A DNA stretch of 63,273 nt from Segatella copri (GCF_009494395.1 NZ_VZCB01000051.1:1-63273), one strand, 5' to 3'. Numbered from the stretch's first letter, positions 27,403-37,786 are shown. A program made the numbers and translations. The notes: generated from the sequence alone by a model not told the origin.

Positions 27403-30400
27403 TTAGAATGTTGCATTAATACCAAATGTCATTACTCGTGCGATAGGATAACCACCAAAGTCTACACCATTGTTGGTAGCAGAATTACCATTGTAGTTTG
27501 CCTCAACAGAATAGCCTGGGTACTTGTCGAATGTAACGAGGTTCTGAACGTTTGCACTGAAGCGAACTCGCTGCAAACCGATGTAGCGGCAGATTTGTGT
27601 TGGCAGAGTATAACCCAGAGCCACATTGCGGATGCGCAGGAAATCGGCATCATAAAGATAGCGGGTTGAAGGCTGGATGTTTGAACCAAGATTGTTGGTG
27701 CCTGCCTTATGTGATTTGCCATTGCCTGGATTCTCTGGACTTTGCCAACGGCCGAGACCTGATTCCTTGAGCACGTTGTCGTCCCAACGGTTAAGAGAGA
27801 AAGCACGTGCTGCGGCATAGATAACCTTACCACCTACCTGACCATCGATTGTTACAGCCAAGTCGAAGTTCTTGTAGCTGAACTTATTGTTCCAACCATA
27901 TGTGAAATCAGGCTGATAATTACCTACATGCTGATAATCATTGGCATTGACAACCTTGTCACCATTGGTATCTTCGAAGATGAGATCACCGATACCTTCT
28001 GTTCCAAACTTAGGATATTTCTGCAAATCTTCTTCTGTGTTGTATGTGCCAATCACTTTGAGCATATACATATCGCCCATAGGACGACCAACGATGTTTC
28101 TGATGACATTGCCCCATTTTGTACCAGCCTTGCCGTTTGCCAATTGTGTCTGGTTATTGGCAAGTGAAAGGATCTTGTTCTTGTTCATTGACCAGTTGAG
28201 GGTAGTTTCCCAGTTGAATGCGCCTTGTAATACTTTTGCGTTAAGAGAAAGTTCAATACCCTTGTTCTCTACCTGACCGGAGTTCATATAAACAGAACTT
28301 GCTATACCATTGAAGTTTGGAATATTGGCAGGCATTACAATGTCACTCGTACGTTTATAGAGGTCTACATTCAGATTGATGCGGTTGAAGAACGCCAGGT
28401 CGATACCGAGGTCTTACTGCTTGTTCTTTTCCCATCCAAGTTCACGGTTTGAATATCCTCCAGGATAATATGAAGGAATGGAACTTGTTCCGAATACTAC
28501 GTTGTGGTCGGTCTTGATAGTAGAAATCCATGCGTAGTTGCTTCCTATCTGGTCATTTCCTGTTACACCATAGCTTGCGCGCACCTTAGCCAGGCTGAGC
28601 CAGGTTAATGGTTTCATCCATGATTCCTCAGTGATGTTCCATGCTCCTGATGCTGAGTAAAAGAGTCCGGCACGGTTGTCTGGACCGAATTTGCTGGAAC
28701 GGTCACGACGCAGGGACCCGGAAAGTACGTACTTGCTGTCATAATTGAATATGAGTCGTGTGAACATGGCATCGAACACATAATTTGTGTTACTTGAAGA
28801 ACCAGTCCACAGATTTGCACCCATTACGTTCTTGATGCTTGTACCCAGATAGGCGATTGGGTTGTCGGCATCCGTACGGTCATCCTGGCGAACGTTGAAG
28901 GCACTGTTGTATTCAAAGTCGTAACCTGCTACGGCATTGAGGTTCATCTTATCTGTGATGTCCCAATTGTAAGAGGCTGTAGTTGACCAATATGTATTAT
29001 AGCCAAAACCTGAAGCACGGTAAGCATCTACAGACTTGAGAAAAGGTGTAGATTTGTTTCCTGTGTATGAAGAACCGAGCAGATAAGCTGACTGGTAATA
29101 GTCAAGCTTTGTGGAATTGGTAGAGAAATCAACTGTAGAACGGATTGTGAGGTTCTTGATAGGAGTTATCTCTATGTATGCATTGGTCAGCGTTCTTAAT
29201 GACCAACTGTCATTGTTGTTCTCCAACAGGTTGCAGACCGGGTTGCGCAACTGTGTATTCAAGCCATAGTCTGGTGTTCCATTCTTGCCAGAATAATGCT
29301 GTGAAATTTGCGTATAGTCACCATTGGCTTGGTAAACAGGGAGGATAGGAGGATAGGAGAGTGCGTCTGCGATGACACCTTTCACATCTTCTGTGTTTCC
29401 ACCTGTTGGCTGCTGACTGCGTTTCTTGTTATAGCTTGGAGAAAAACTGGCGCCAATTTTGACATGTTTGCTCAGCTTGGCATCAAATCCAGCCTTGATA
29501 TTCACTTTCTTAAAGAAAGAGTTGAGCAGGATACCATCTTCATTCTGGTAATTTACAGAGAAATTGTAGGCTATCATATCTGTACCGCCGGTGACTGTTG
29601 CGTTGGCACGATAGTTGAGAGCATTGCGGAATATAGCGTCTTGCCAATCGGTATTGCAATAGTTGCCGGAATCACGGAGTTTTGTGAGTTCTGGATATTT
29701 ACTGATAGTACCGTTGTTGGTACGTGCCTCAATAATCATGTCAAGATAGTCTTTAGCATCAAGTACGTCTACACGGGTCTGTGCCTGACTTACACCAATC
29801 TGGGTTGAGAAATTTACCGTCGGTTTTCCTGCCTTGCCCTTCTTGGTAGTTACGATGATGACACCGTTACCTGCTTTTGAACCATAGATGGCAGATGATG
29901 CGGCATCCTTCAGAATTTGAATGTCTTCAATATCACTTGGGTTGATATTGTTGAACAGTTCTGAATCGGTAGTAGGATAACCGTCAATAACGTAAAGTGG
30001 ATCGTTACCACTATTGATGGAACCTGCACCACGGATGCGGATGGAAGGGGCTGCACCCGGTTCTCCACTGGTTTGCTGCAGGGTAATACCTGAGGATAAA
30101 CCAGAAAGGCTCTGGGTGATGTTGGATGTTGGCATCTCGGCAATATTTGAGCCTTTTACTGTTGACATGGAAGTAGACACAGAGCGTTTGGTGATTGCTC
30201 CATAACCTACTACAACTACTTCGTTGAGAACTTTGTTGTCTGGTTTAAGTACCACATTGAAGTTTGTTTGCTGACCTATGGCTATCGTTTGAGCTGTATA
30301 GCCAATATATGAAATGGTAAGTGTCTGTTCTGGCTTTATATTCTGGAGCGTAAAATTACCATCCAAATCTGTGGCGCAGCCCACACTAGTACCTTTTACC

Positions 30401-30585
30401 ATAACACTGGCACCAATTACAGGTTCACCAGTCTCATCTACAACAGTACCTTTCACAGTCTTTGCCTGTTGTACAACATTTGTTGTTGCATGTGCCTGGG
30501 CAACTCCCAATGGAGAAAATGTCAAAGCAGAACAAAACAAAGTCATAGGCAATACGTAGCTGTTCTTTAATAGTTTTGTTTTCAT
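27403..30585 (-). pseudogene. SusC-like TonB-dependent glycan importer with an in-frame premature stop (PUL A)
   Basis: The full frame (1060 codons) is collinear with SusC: signal peptide, CarboxypepD_reg domain (about residues 44-115), plug with VVVGYGAITKRSVSTS and NDPLYVIDGYPT, and a barrel ending ARVMTFGINATF. A TAA codon at plus 28414-28416 interrupts it after GWEKNKQ. Reading continues in the same frame with DLGIDLAFFNRINLNVDLY, where SusC proteins usually have KQYDLGID, so a single Tyr-to-stop change explains it. The second part (27403-28413) keeps normal SusC sequence. A truncated 723-residue product would lack the last third of the barrel. A base-call error is the alternative. Confidence 0.85.
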
Positions 30586-30626
30586 CTGTTTTTGTTTTTA
30601 TTGGTTTAAAATCTTAATTGCTGCTG

Positions 30627-30634
30627 CAAATTTA
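30627..30634 (-). promoter_or_regulatory. -7 element for the SusC gene of PUL A
   Basis: Minus-strand TAAATTTG followed by CA, 41 bp before the start at 30585. It shows that susC-susD-sulfatase can be transcribed separately from the upstream GH2. Confidence 0.5.
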
Positions 30635-30780
30635 GCTTTATATTGAATGCAAGAACTTTATTATTTGACTTTAAGACATGATTTTTTGATTTTGTTTTTT
30701 TCTGCCATATATTATGGTGTAGTTTATGTTTTTTTTGTTCCACAACTTATTTTCCTGTTTTTTTCAAAAGCAATTTTAAC

Positions 30781-30822
30781 AAAAAAGCCAGTTGGTAACA
30801 TTGTACTACCAACTGACTTTTT
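30781..30822 (-). terminator. Terminator between GH2 and susC (PUL A)
   Basis: AGTCAGTTGGTA / TACCAACTGGCT arms on the minus strand followed by TTTTTT, about 60 bp after the GH2 stop. Confidence 0.8.
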
Positions 30823-30882
30823 GTATTCATTCCCTGGTTCTGTTTTAAATAACCATAATGATGAACTGATTTGCTCATGGTT

Positions 30883-33501
30883 TCAATTCAACTTTCTAAT
30901 CTTGATGCCATTTAGGAAAGCCTTTCCTTGCAGGGACTTCAACTGGATGTTGATGCTGCCACGATTGTTTTCAACGATGTATTTACGCTTAAAGGCAGTA
31001 CGGTAATGGCGACCATCAGTAGGAGTGAAATCCGATTCTTTCCTTTCGTCATTGATGCTGACATCAAATCTTACATCTTTGGATGAAGACTCAGTATTGC
31101 TTTTGGCTAGGAGATTAGGCAGTTGGACTGCAGGCTTGGTAACATCAGCCATCAGTAGTTCTACCTCGTATTCGCCACAAGGTGCGTCTATTCTGTATTC
31201 CAAATCTCCTTCACGCCATGTCTGATAAATCGGGCCATCTATTGTGTTTTCGATTTCAGATGTCGTACTCTTGCTTTCGGCTCCTACATATCCCCATGCT
31301 CCAGGCTTGTATGCTTGGTCTGGTAACCATGTGAGCTGGCTCAAGGAAGATATGAAATAGCAGTTACTGCCCACGTTGATGGCGAGTTCTTCTCCTTTTG
31401 CCAAGTTTGGCAGAGGATTGTACTGAATTTTCATTACATCTCCTGTGTTCCCATCAACCTTGTTTTTATAATCTGTCAGAACTTCGTTAAAACCTTTTGC
31501 TTCTAAAGTAGAACTACCGAAAGGCAGGACGACATCAAAGACGGCAAAGCAATTCTGTACACTCTTTTTCCCGTAGCTCCTGCCATTTACGATAAGTTCC
31601 ACTTCAGGCATGTTGGAATATACCTTAATGCGCTGGGGCTCGTTGATATGACCAGTTCTTATGCTCCAGTCGCGACTGGCAATATGAACCACAGGTATGT
31701 CCTTACGCCACATAGACTTGAAGTAATAAGCTACGTCCTTCAGGGTACGGTCGTTGTAGGCAATTCCCTTGTTGTTTACTCTTGGCATGGATTCCTGGCG
31801 CTCTGCCACGTTAAAGTCGATAAAGTTCCAATAGGTACAACCGCTAATCCAAGGCTTTTCTTCAATGAATGGCAGATAATGCTCGATATAAGTTTGCTGA
31901 TATTCAATGCTGAAATCGAAGGCATGAGGAGAGTTTGAGTGCAGACGCTGATCGCTTCCTGCTCCCCATTCTGAAATTATCATCGGCTTTTTTGGATAGT
32001 GTTGGTGCTGGTCTTCACACCAGTGATTGAATCCGTTCAGTTCGCCCTGATACCAGCCATGATAAAGATTCCATCCCACAACATCAACAAGGTTCAGACC
32101 TATTTCGTTGTAAGTATTGGTCATATTAAATGCCATTACGCTTTTTCTGGTTGGGTCTTCATCCTTAAGAACCTTTTCCAATCGATGGGCAAGGGCTAGG
32201 GTACGTTCCTTAAAGGCTGGCCATTCCTTAGTTCCTGGCCATGGAGTGCAGAGCAGGATTTCATTCATGTAGCCCCAGTTGATGATACTTGGATGGTTGT
32301 AGTGTTGGCGGATCATTTCCCGTAGATTACGCTCACAATTATCGGCATAGTGGGGAGTGTCTGGTACAAGGTCTATGATAGGAATTTCTTCCCATGCCAA
32401 CAAACCGAGTTCATCGCAGGCATCCAAGAGGGCGTCATCTTGAGGATAATGGGAGATGCGGATATAATTGCTGCCCAGTTCCTTCATCAGTTTTATGTCA
32501 CGGCGATGAGCCTCGTCGGGTAAGGCTACTCCTACAGGTGCCTGATCCTGATGACGGTTGAATCCACGTAGCTTGTAAGTCTTTCCATTCAGACAGAATC
32601 CCTTCTCTCCATCGAAAGAAAACCAGCGGAATCCAACCTTGTGGTTTTTCTCATCAATGACTTTCCCTGATTTCGTATCTATAATAGAGGTTCTTACCTT
32701 GTATAAAGTAGGACGTTCTGGAGTCCAAAGAAGTGGGTGGGCAATGGGTTTTGACTGCAATGCCGTACGTTTGGTTTCGCCGGCTTTCAGGGTTATCTTC
32801 TTCTTGATGGTTTGAAGTAGCTTTCCATCGGGCGAGAAAATCTCGTTTCTCAGTTCTACCATCGATGCTTTTTGACCATCATTGCTCACTTCGCTAACCA
32901 CCTTTACCGCGCTTTGTTTTTCATTCACAATAGGAGTAGAAACAAAGATGCCGTCACTTCCCATGTTGAGCATGTTGAAATGAATATCGGGTGTAGAAAC
33001 GAGCCAGACGTCACGATAGATGCCGCCCCAGAATGTGAAATCTGCCATGATAGGAGTGACATCCTGACGGCTGTTGTCTACAGTTATCTCTATGGTATTT
33101 TCTGATTTTTCTCCTTGTCTTGCAGGATTGGTATTTAGAAAATCAGTGATATCGAAGGTAAAGGACGAATATCCACCGGCATGACAACCTACTTCCTTGC
33201 CATTTACCTTCACTTCTGCAGCCTTATTTGCTGCATCTATCTTCAAGAAATAGCGTCTGTCTGGATTGATTTCTGCCAGGGTAAGAATGCGGCGGTATTC
33301 TGCCTTCCCTTTATAATAGTTCCTGCCTTGGTAGGCATCCAGAGTATAAGTATGGGGAATATTTACTGATGTCCATTTCTGACTGGTAGGAAGTTTGAAT
33401 TCCCAGTTGTCATTGATGGTCGCAGCTTTTCGTTGTGCCATGGTAGGCATGGTCATCATTGAACCGATGATTGTGGTAAGAAAAATGTTTTTAATGTTCA
33501 T
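30883..33501 (-). CDS. GH2 beta-galactosidase/beta-glucuronidase-type hydrolase with C-terminal malectin-like domain (PUL A)
   Basis: An 872-residue protein with signal peptide (MNIKNIFLTTIIGSMMTMPT, cleavage near residue 22). GH2 sugar-binding domain (WEFKLPT..NIPHTY), Ig-like domain, TIM barrel with DEAHRRDIKLMKELGSNYIR. Acid/base Glu in WGYMNEI (about residue 412) and nucleophile in IISEWGAGSD (about 510). The C-terminal ~150 residues (TIDGPIYQTWREGDLEYRID, YEVELLMADV) look like a malectin-type carbohydrate-binding domain. It is the first gene of PUL A, with its own promoter and terminator. Galactosidase versus glucuronidase cannot be decided from the motifs. Confidence 0.88.
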   Translation of the reverse strand: MNIKNIFLTTIIGSMMTMPTMAQRKAATINDNWEFKLPTSQKWTSVNIPHTYTLDAYQGRNYYKGKAEYRRILTLAEINPDRRYFLKIDAANKAAEVKVNGKEVGCHAGGYSSFTFDITDFLNTNPARQGEKSENTIEITVDNSRQDVTPIMADFTFWGGIYRDVWLVSTPDIHFNMLNMGSDGIFVSTPIVNEKQSAVKVVSEVSNDGQKASMVELRNEIFSPDGKLLQTIKKKITLKAGETKRTALQSKPIAHPLLWTPERPTLYKVRTSIIDTKSGKVIDEKNHKVGFRWFSFDGEKGFCLNGKTYKLRGFNRHQDQAPVGVALPDEAHRRDIKLMKELGSNYIRISHYPQDDALLDACDELGLLAWEEIPIIDLVPDTPHYADNCERNLREMIRQHYNHPSIINWGYMNEILLCTPWPGTKEWPAFKERTLALAHRLEKVLKDEDPTRKSVMAFNMTNTYNEIGLNLVDVVGWNLYHGWYQGELNGFNHWCEDQHQHYPKKPMIISEWGAGSDQRLHSNSPHAFDFSIEYQQTYIEHYLPFIEEKPWISGCTYWNFIDFNVAERQESMPRVNNKGIAYNDRTLKDVAYYFKSMWRKDIPVVHIASRDWSIRTGHINEPQRIKVYSNMPEVELIVNGRSYGKKSVQNCFAVFDVVLPFGSSTLEAKGFNEVLTDYKNKVDGNTGDVMKIQYNPLPNLAKGEELAINVGSNCYFISSLSQLTWLPDQAYKPGAWGYVGAESKSTTSEIENTIDGPIYQTWREGDLEYRIDAPCGEYEVELLMADVTKPAVQLPNLLAKSNTESSSKDVRFDVSINDERKESDFTPTDGRHYRTAFKRKYIVENNRGSINIQLKSLQGKAFLNGIKIRKLN

Positions 33502-33538
33502 TGTTGTCGTTTTTTATTGAAGTTTTGTTGAAGTACGG

Positions 33539-33546
33539 CAAAAGTA
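33539..33546 (-). promoter_or_regulatory. -7 element for PUL A GH2
   Basis: Minus-strand TACTTTTG, 37 bp upstream of the GH2 start at 33501. Confidence 0.5.
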
Positions 33547-33616
33547 CAAATAAAATCTGAGATCCTTACTTCTTTTGGAGTTTTTTTCGATGATAGTGCA
33601 TAATAAAGTGTTAAAT

Positions 33617-33740
33617 CTTGTGAAAACGGACAAAAGATAGTATATTCACCATGGAGAAATGGATAAAATACCTCCGTTTTATATTTAAAAAGAGGACAAA
33701 AAGACGGTTAAACGTAAGATAGACAGATATTTTGCTGATT
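33617..33740 (+). repeat. Dispersed intergenic repeat, copy 2
   Basis: Matches 24117-24210, including TTAAACGTAAGATAGACAGA followed by TATTTTGCTGATT at the end. Its terminal TTTG may serve as -33 box for the symporter gene, whose TAATTTTG box is at 33757-33764. Confidence 0.7.
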
Positions 33741-33756
33741 TTTGAAATTAAATTCG

Positions 33757-33764
33757 TAATTTTG
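33757..33764 (+). promoter_or_regulatory. -7 element for the symporter gene
   Basis: TAATTTTG followed by CA, 38 bp before the ATG at 33803. The upstream TTTG at 33731-33734 lies in the dispersed repeat, 22 bp away. Confidence 0.5.
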
Positions 33765-33802
33765 CAGTCGAAAAGAAATAATATTCAGATTTTGATAGAC
33801 AA

Positions 33803-35245
33803 ATGATAGATTCATTACAAAACATTTTAGTTCAGGTTAGCGATTTTCTCTGGTCGTATATCATCATTACAGTTCTGATATGCTGTGCCCTGTTTTTCAC
33901 TTGGCGTACAAGGTTCGTACAGTTCCGACTCATCAAGGAGATGGTCAGGCTGTTGCTGAATCCCGACAAGGTTCAACCGGAGGAGATAGGACAAGATGAA
34001 CTGTCGATGGAGGTAAAGGTGGATGGCGAGATGAAACATATCTCTTCCTTCCAGGCTTTCGTGGTGGCATTGGCCAGTCGTATCGGTACTGGAAATCTTG
34101 CTGGCGTGGCTACAGCTATCAGCATCGGTGGCCCGGGAGCCGTATTCTGGATGTGGATGCTGGCTTTGCTGGGTTCTGCATCGGCTTTCATAGAATCAAC
34201 CCTAGCCCAACTTTACAAGCGCAGGGGAAAGACATCCTTCTTTGGAGGTCCTGCCTACTATATGAAGTATGGTCTTGGAAAGGGATGGATGGGCATTCTC
34301 TTTGCCGTCCTGATGATCATTACCTTTGGCTTTGCCTATAATTCTGTTCAGAGCAATACCATCTGTCTGGCCTGGCAGAAAGCGTTCGGCATCGAACCTG
34401 CTACCATGGGAATTGTGCTCACGGTGCTCACCCTGCTCATCATCTTCGGTGGTATCCAGCGCGTGGCAAAGTTCTCTTCTACTGTGGTTCCTGTGATGGC
34501 TGTCGTCTATCTTCTGATAGCCGTTGGAGTCGTGATTTGGAATATCACCAGTCTGCCTAAGGTGTTGCTTGCCATTGTGGAGAATGCCTTCGGCTTCAAT
34601 CAGGCTGCCGGCGGAGTGTTGGGTGTTACGGTGATACAGGGCATCAAGCGAGGTCTGTTCAGTAATGAGGCTGGTGAGGGTAGTGCCCCTAATGCAGCTG
34701 CCGTGGCAACGGTGAGTCATCCTGTAAAGCAGGGTTTGATTCAGGCTTTGGGTGTGTTTACTGATACCTTGGTGGTATGTTCCTGCACTGCCTTCATCAT
34801 ACTGGTGAGTGGGGTAGATGTTACTGCATCCAATGGTATTCAGCTGACGCAGGATGCCTTGACCCACGAAATAGGAAGCATCGGTAATCCTTTTGTGGCT
34901 GTCATGATCTGGCTCTTTGCCTTCAGCAGCATCATCGGCAACTATTATTATGGCGAGACCAACGTGAGATATATCAGGGATTCCAAGCTGGGTGTATTCA
35001 TCTATCGTCTTGCAGTAGCTGCGATGGTAATGGTAGGAGCTGTGGTATCGCTTGATTTTGCATGGAGTTTTGCCGACATCACGATGGCTCTTCTCACGCT
35101 CTGCAATCTTGTGGCCATCGTCCTGCTTTCCCGCCAGGCCGTCTTCCTGCTGCAGGATTATCGACAGCAGAAGAAGGAAGGCAAGAATCCTGTATTCAGC
35201 AAAGATAAGATGCCGGAGATTGCCGATAAGCTGGAGGCATGGTAG
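33803..35245 (+). CDS. Alanine/glycine:cation symporter (AGCS family)
   Basis: A 480-residue inner-membrane transporter with about ten hydrophobic helices. The AGCS signature ASRIGTGNLAGVATAISIGG and FWMWMLALLGSASAFIESTL followed by GGPAYYM near the N-terminal third, and RGLFSNEAGEGSAPNAAA in the middle, are characteristic of sodium- or proton-coupled alanine/glycine uptake proteins. Length is normal for the family. An alcohol dehydrogenase follows 30 bp later on the same strand and may be co-transcribed. Exact amino acid is not predictable. Confidence 0.95.
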   Translation: MIDSLQNILVQVSDFLWSYIIITVLICCALFFTWRTRFVQFRLIKEMVRLLLNPDKVQPEEIGQDELSMEVKVDGEMKHISSFQAFVVALASRIGTGNLAGVATAISIGGPGAVFWMWMLALLGSASAFIESTLAQLYKRRGKTSFFGGPAYYMKYGLGKGWMGILFAVLMIITFGFAYNSVQSNTICLAWQKAFGIEPATMGIVLTVLTLLIIFGGIQRVAKFSSTVVPVMAVVYLLIAVGVVIWNITSLPKVLLAIVENAFGFNQAAGGVLGVTVIQGIKRGLFSNEAGEGSAPNAAAVATVSHPVKQGLIQALGVFTDTLVVCSCTAFIILVSGVDVTASNGIQLTQDALTHEIGSIGNPFVAVMIWLFAFSSIIGNYYYGETNVRYIRDSKLGVFIYRLAVAAMVMVGAVVSLDFAWSFADITMALLTLCNLVAIVLLSRQAVFLLQDYRQQKKEGKNPVFSKDKMPEIADKLEAW

Positions 35246-35275
35246 TAAATAAATTGATAAAATAATTAATATCCA

Positions 35276-36313
35276 ATGAAAGCATTTACATATATCAAGC
35301 AAGGAGAATTTGGCTTCACTGAGAAGGAGAAGCCTACGATGATAGATGCGCATGATGCCATCGTAAGAGTAACGCTGAGCAGTATCTGTACCAGCGACCT
35401 TCATATCAAGCATGGTTCTGTGCCTCGCGCAGTACCAGGGATTACTGTTGGCCATGAGATGGTAGGAATTGTAGAGGAAGTAGGGGAGAAGGTTACCCAC
35501 GTGAAGCCGGGAGATAGAGTAACTGTGAATGTAGAGACTTTCTGTGGCGAATGCTTCTACTGCCAGCATGGATATGTGAACAATTGTACTTCCCCACATG
35601 GTGGATGGGCACTGGGATGCAGAATTGATGGCGGACAGACGGAATATGTGAGGGTTCCTTATGCAACTACCGGCTTGAATAAGATACCGGATTCGGTAAG
35701 CGATGAGCAGGCGCTCTTCGTTGGCGACATCCTTGCTACTGGATTCTGGGCAACAAGAATTTCTGAAATAACAGAAGAGGATACTGTCTTGATTATCGGT
35801 GCTGGCCCTACGGGTGTCTGCTGTTTGCTTTGCACCCTGCTCAAGAATCCGAAGAACATCATCGTCTGTGAGAAATCACAGGCTAGGCGAGAGTTCATCC
35901 AGAAGCATTATCCGCAGGTGATGGTTGTAGAACCGGAGGATTGCGAGACTTTCGTCAAGGAGCATAGTCAGCATGGGGGAGCAGATGTGGTGATGGAGGT
36001 TGCAGGTGGACCTGATACCTTCCAGCTTGCTTGGAAGTGTGCCCGTCCTAATGCCATCGTTACTGTTGTTGCGATGTATGACAAGCCGCAGATGCTTCCG
36101 CTTCCTGATATGTATGGCAAGAACCTCATCTTCAAGACGGGAGGTGTGGATGGATGCGACTGTGAGGAAATCCTTGATTTGATAGCCCAGGGAAAGATAG
36201 ATACCACTCCTCTGATTACCCATCGTTTCCCGCTTTCAAGAATAGAAGAGGCATACGATGTCTTTGAAAACCGCAAGGATGGAGTCATCAAGGTTGCGAT
36301 ATTTCCAGGTTAA
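35276..36313 (+). CDS. Zinc-dependent medium-chain alcohol dehydrogenase
   Basis: A 345-residue MDR-superfamily oxidoreductase. Catalytic zinc ligands: Cys in SICTSDLH, and HE in VGHEMVGIVEEVG. The structural-zinc loop CGECFYCQHGYVNNC has four Cys. The Rossmann NAD(P)-binding motif is IIGAGPTGVCC. The sequence resembles sorbitol/secondary alcohol dehydrogenases. It follows the AGCS gene by 30 bp. No terminator hairpin of its own is visible; a phased palindrome array begins about 75 bp downstream. Substrate unknown. Confidence 0.93.
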   Translation: MKAFTYIKQGEFGFTEKEKPTMIDAHDAIVRVTLSSICTSDLHIKHGSVPRAVPGITVGHEMVGIVEEVGEKVTHVKPGDRVTVNVETFCGECFYCQHGYVNNCTSPHGGWALGCRIDGGQTEYVRVPYATTGLNKIPDSVSDEQALFVGDILATGFWATRISEITEEDTVLIIGAGPTGVCCLLCTLLKNPKNIIVCEKSQARREFIQKHYPQVMVVEPEDCETFVKEHSQHGGADVVMEVAGGPDTFQLAWKCARPNAIVTVVAMYDKPQMLPLPDMYGKNLIFKTGGVDGCDCEEILDLIAQGKIDTTPLITHRFPLSRIEEAYDVFENRKDGVIKVAIFPG

Positions 36314-36387
36314 ACTAGAGAGAGGGTGTGCAATTAAGTCTGGATAATTGTTGGCGCATAACAATTGACCACCGCATGCACTACAGG

Positions 36388-36511
36388 TGTTGTGCATGCG
36401 CATATCAGCTGTTATGCAAGCGCACAACAGCTGTTGTGCGACCGTAGATACTAACTGTCTCAACAACATATCCTATCTTTTCCAACAACGTATCCTATCT
36501 ATTCTAACAAC
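36388..36511. repeat. 22-bp-phased array of GTTGTGC / CAACAAC motifs
   Basis: TGTTGTGC, TGTTATGC and TGTTGTGC start at 36388, 36410 and 36432 (steps of 22), overlapping a perfect GCGCACAACAGCTGTTGTGC palindrome (36420-36439). CAACAAC, CAACAAC and TAACAAC start at 36461, 36483 and 36505 (steps of 22), the first two followed by (A/G)TATCCTATCT. The array lies between convergent genes, where promoter operators are not expected. Confidence 0.65.
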
Positions 36512-36517
36512 AATAAG

Positions 36518-36551
36518 AGGGTGAGTCATTAACTTATGACCCACCCTTTCT
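36518..36551 (-). terminator. Terminator of the CNNM/CBS gene
   Basis: AGGGTGAGTCAT and ATGACCCACCCT arms, 27 bp beyond the minus-strand stop. Same GAGGGTG(T/A)GTCAT stem type as the terminator at 24268. Confidence 0.7.
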
Positions 36552-36577
36552 CGTTAAAATGCTATGTTCTGCAAATA

Positions 36578-37633
36578 TTAAACTTTACTGCCAGGAATGG
36601 CAGATACAATACCTTGGTGCATCATGCGCGATTTTTCCTTAGCCAATGCCTGCATATCCACTGCCACATCGTCTTCATCCACGATTTCTACGCCAGTCAT
36701 CGTTTCGATTACGTCTTCCATGGAAACCACTCCTCTCAGACATCCGTATTCATCCACGATGATAGAGATGTGTTCTCGTCTTTCCAACATCTTTTCCCAT
36801 ATCTGGTATAGAGATTCATCCTCGTTGAAGGAAAGAATAGGACGCATCAGCTCGGATAATCTGGTTTGGAACTCATCGTCTGAAACCAATTTGAGAACCA
36901 TATCTTTCAATACGTATCCCACAATGATATCCTTGTTGTTGTCATAAACGGGAATGCGTGAGAATTTCCATTCTTTCTGTTCGTAAAACTCCTTGGTAGT
37001 CAGATTCATATTGGCTGATTCTACTACGATGGATGGAGTCATCACCTCCTTTGCCTTTACTCCTGCCAGGCGAATGCAGCTTTTGATGATCTTGCTTTCC
37101 GATTCACGGAAGATGCCTTCTGTAGTACCTACGTCTACCATGGCCGATACCTCTTCGCGACTCACGGAAGCCTGGTGGTTCTTCGGAGTAAATACCTTAG
37201 TGATAAGTTCCGAAAGCAGTACCAAAGGATAGGTGATAAAGATGAGCACACGGATGATCTTGGTAGATGTCATGGCAAGAGAGCGCCAATATGAAGCTCC
37301 GATGGTTTTCGGAATGATTTCTGAAAGTACCAGAATCAACAGAGTGAGAATGGCGGAAATGATACCGAAGTATTCTTCGCCAAAGAGTTTCATTGACTCG
37401 GCTCCTACACCGGCAGAACCGATGGTGTGGGCGATGGTATTGAGCGAAAGGATGGCACCCACCGGACGGTCTACGTTGTTCTTATACTGTTTCATCAGTG
37501 AGGCAGTCTTGTTGCCTTGATTCTCCTTCATCGAGATAAACGACATCGGAGTAGAAAGTAGCACCGCCTCCAGGACGGAGCACAAAAAGGATAGTGACAG
37601 AGCACCTAAAAAATATAAAATGATTAAACCCAT
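36578..37633 (-). CDS. CNNM-domain and CBS-pair membrane protein (CorC/HlyC-related transporter)
   Basis: A 351-residue protein with a CNNM/DUF21 membrane domain (residues 1-150; three to four helices, including ILTLLILVLSEIIPKTIGA). A CBS pair follows (about 190-320; MTPSIVVE, FSRIPVYDNNKDIIVGYV, ISIIVDEYGCLRGVVSMEDVIE). The C-terminal CorC_HlyC domain of the longer homologues is absent, so this is the short version. Relatives affect Mg2+/Co2+ homeostasis; that role here is inferred. The 5' leader is about 150 nt with a hairpin. Confidence 0.92.
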   Translation of the reverse strand: MGLIILYFLGALSLSFLCSVLEAVLLSTPMSFISMKENQGNKTASLMKQYKNNVDRPVGAILSLNTIAHTIGSAGVGAESMKLFGEEYFGIISAILTLLILVLSEIIPKTIGASYWRSLAMTSTKIIRVLIFITYPLVLLSELITKVFTPKNHQASVSREEVSAMVDVGTTEGIFRESESKIIKSCIRLAGVKAKEVMTPSIVVESANMNLTTKEFYEQKEWKFSRIPVYDNNKDIIVGYVLKDMVLKLVSDDEFQTRLSELMRPILSFNEDESLYQIWEKMLERREHISIIVDEYGCLRGVVSMEDVIETMTGVEIVDEDDVAVDMQALAKEKSRMMHQGIVSAIPGSKV

Positions 37634-37704
37634 GTAATTTTAAATTCGTTAATAATATATTATCTCAAGCAAGATAGATATTATTTCCGAAGGCTACAGT
37701 TGAG

Positions 37705-37727
37705 GATGTAATGGGGAACATTACATC
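37705..37727 (-). promoter_or_regulatory. Hairpin in the long 5' leader of the CNNM/CBS gene
   Basis: Perfect 9-bp arms GATGTAATG / CATTACATC with a 5-nt loop. It lies between the -7 box (minus TATCTTTG at 37787-37794) and the start codon at 37633, in a leader of about 145 nt. A metal-sensing role is only a guess. Confidence 0.35.
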
Positions 37728-37786
37728 TATATTTATCCAATATCAGTGTATTTATAAGTATCATCACAATATGTTTCAATTTTCTG

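Noticed and set aside
27403..28335. Separate 310-residue gene downstream of a short SusC
   Set aside because: It is the same reading frame as the upstream SusC part, separated only by one stop codon, and codes for the missing barrel end.
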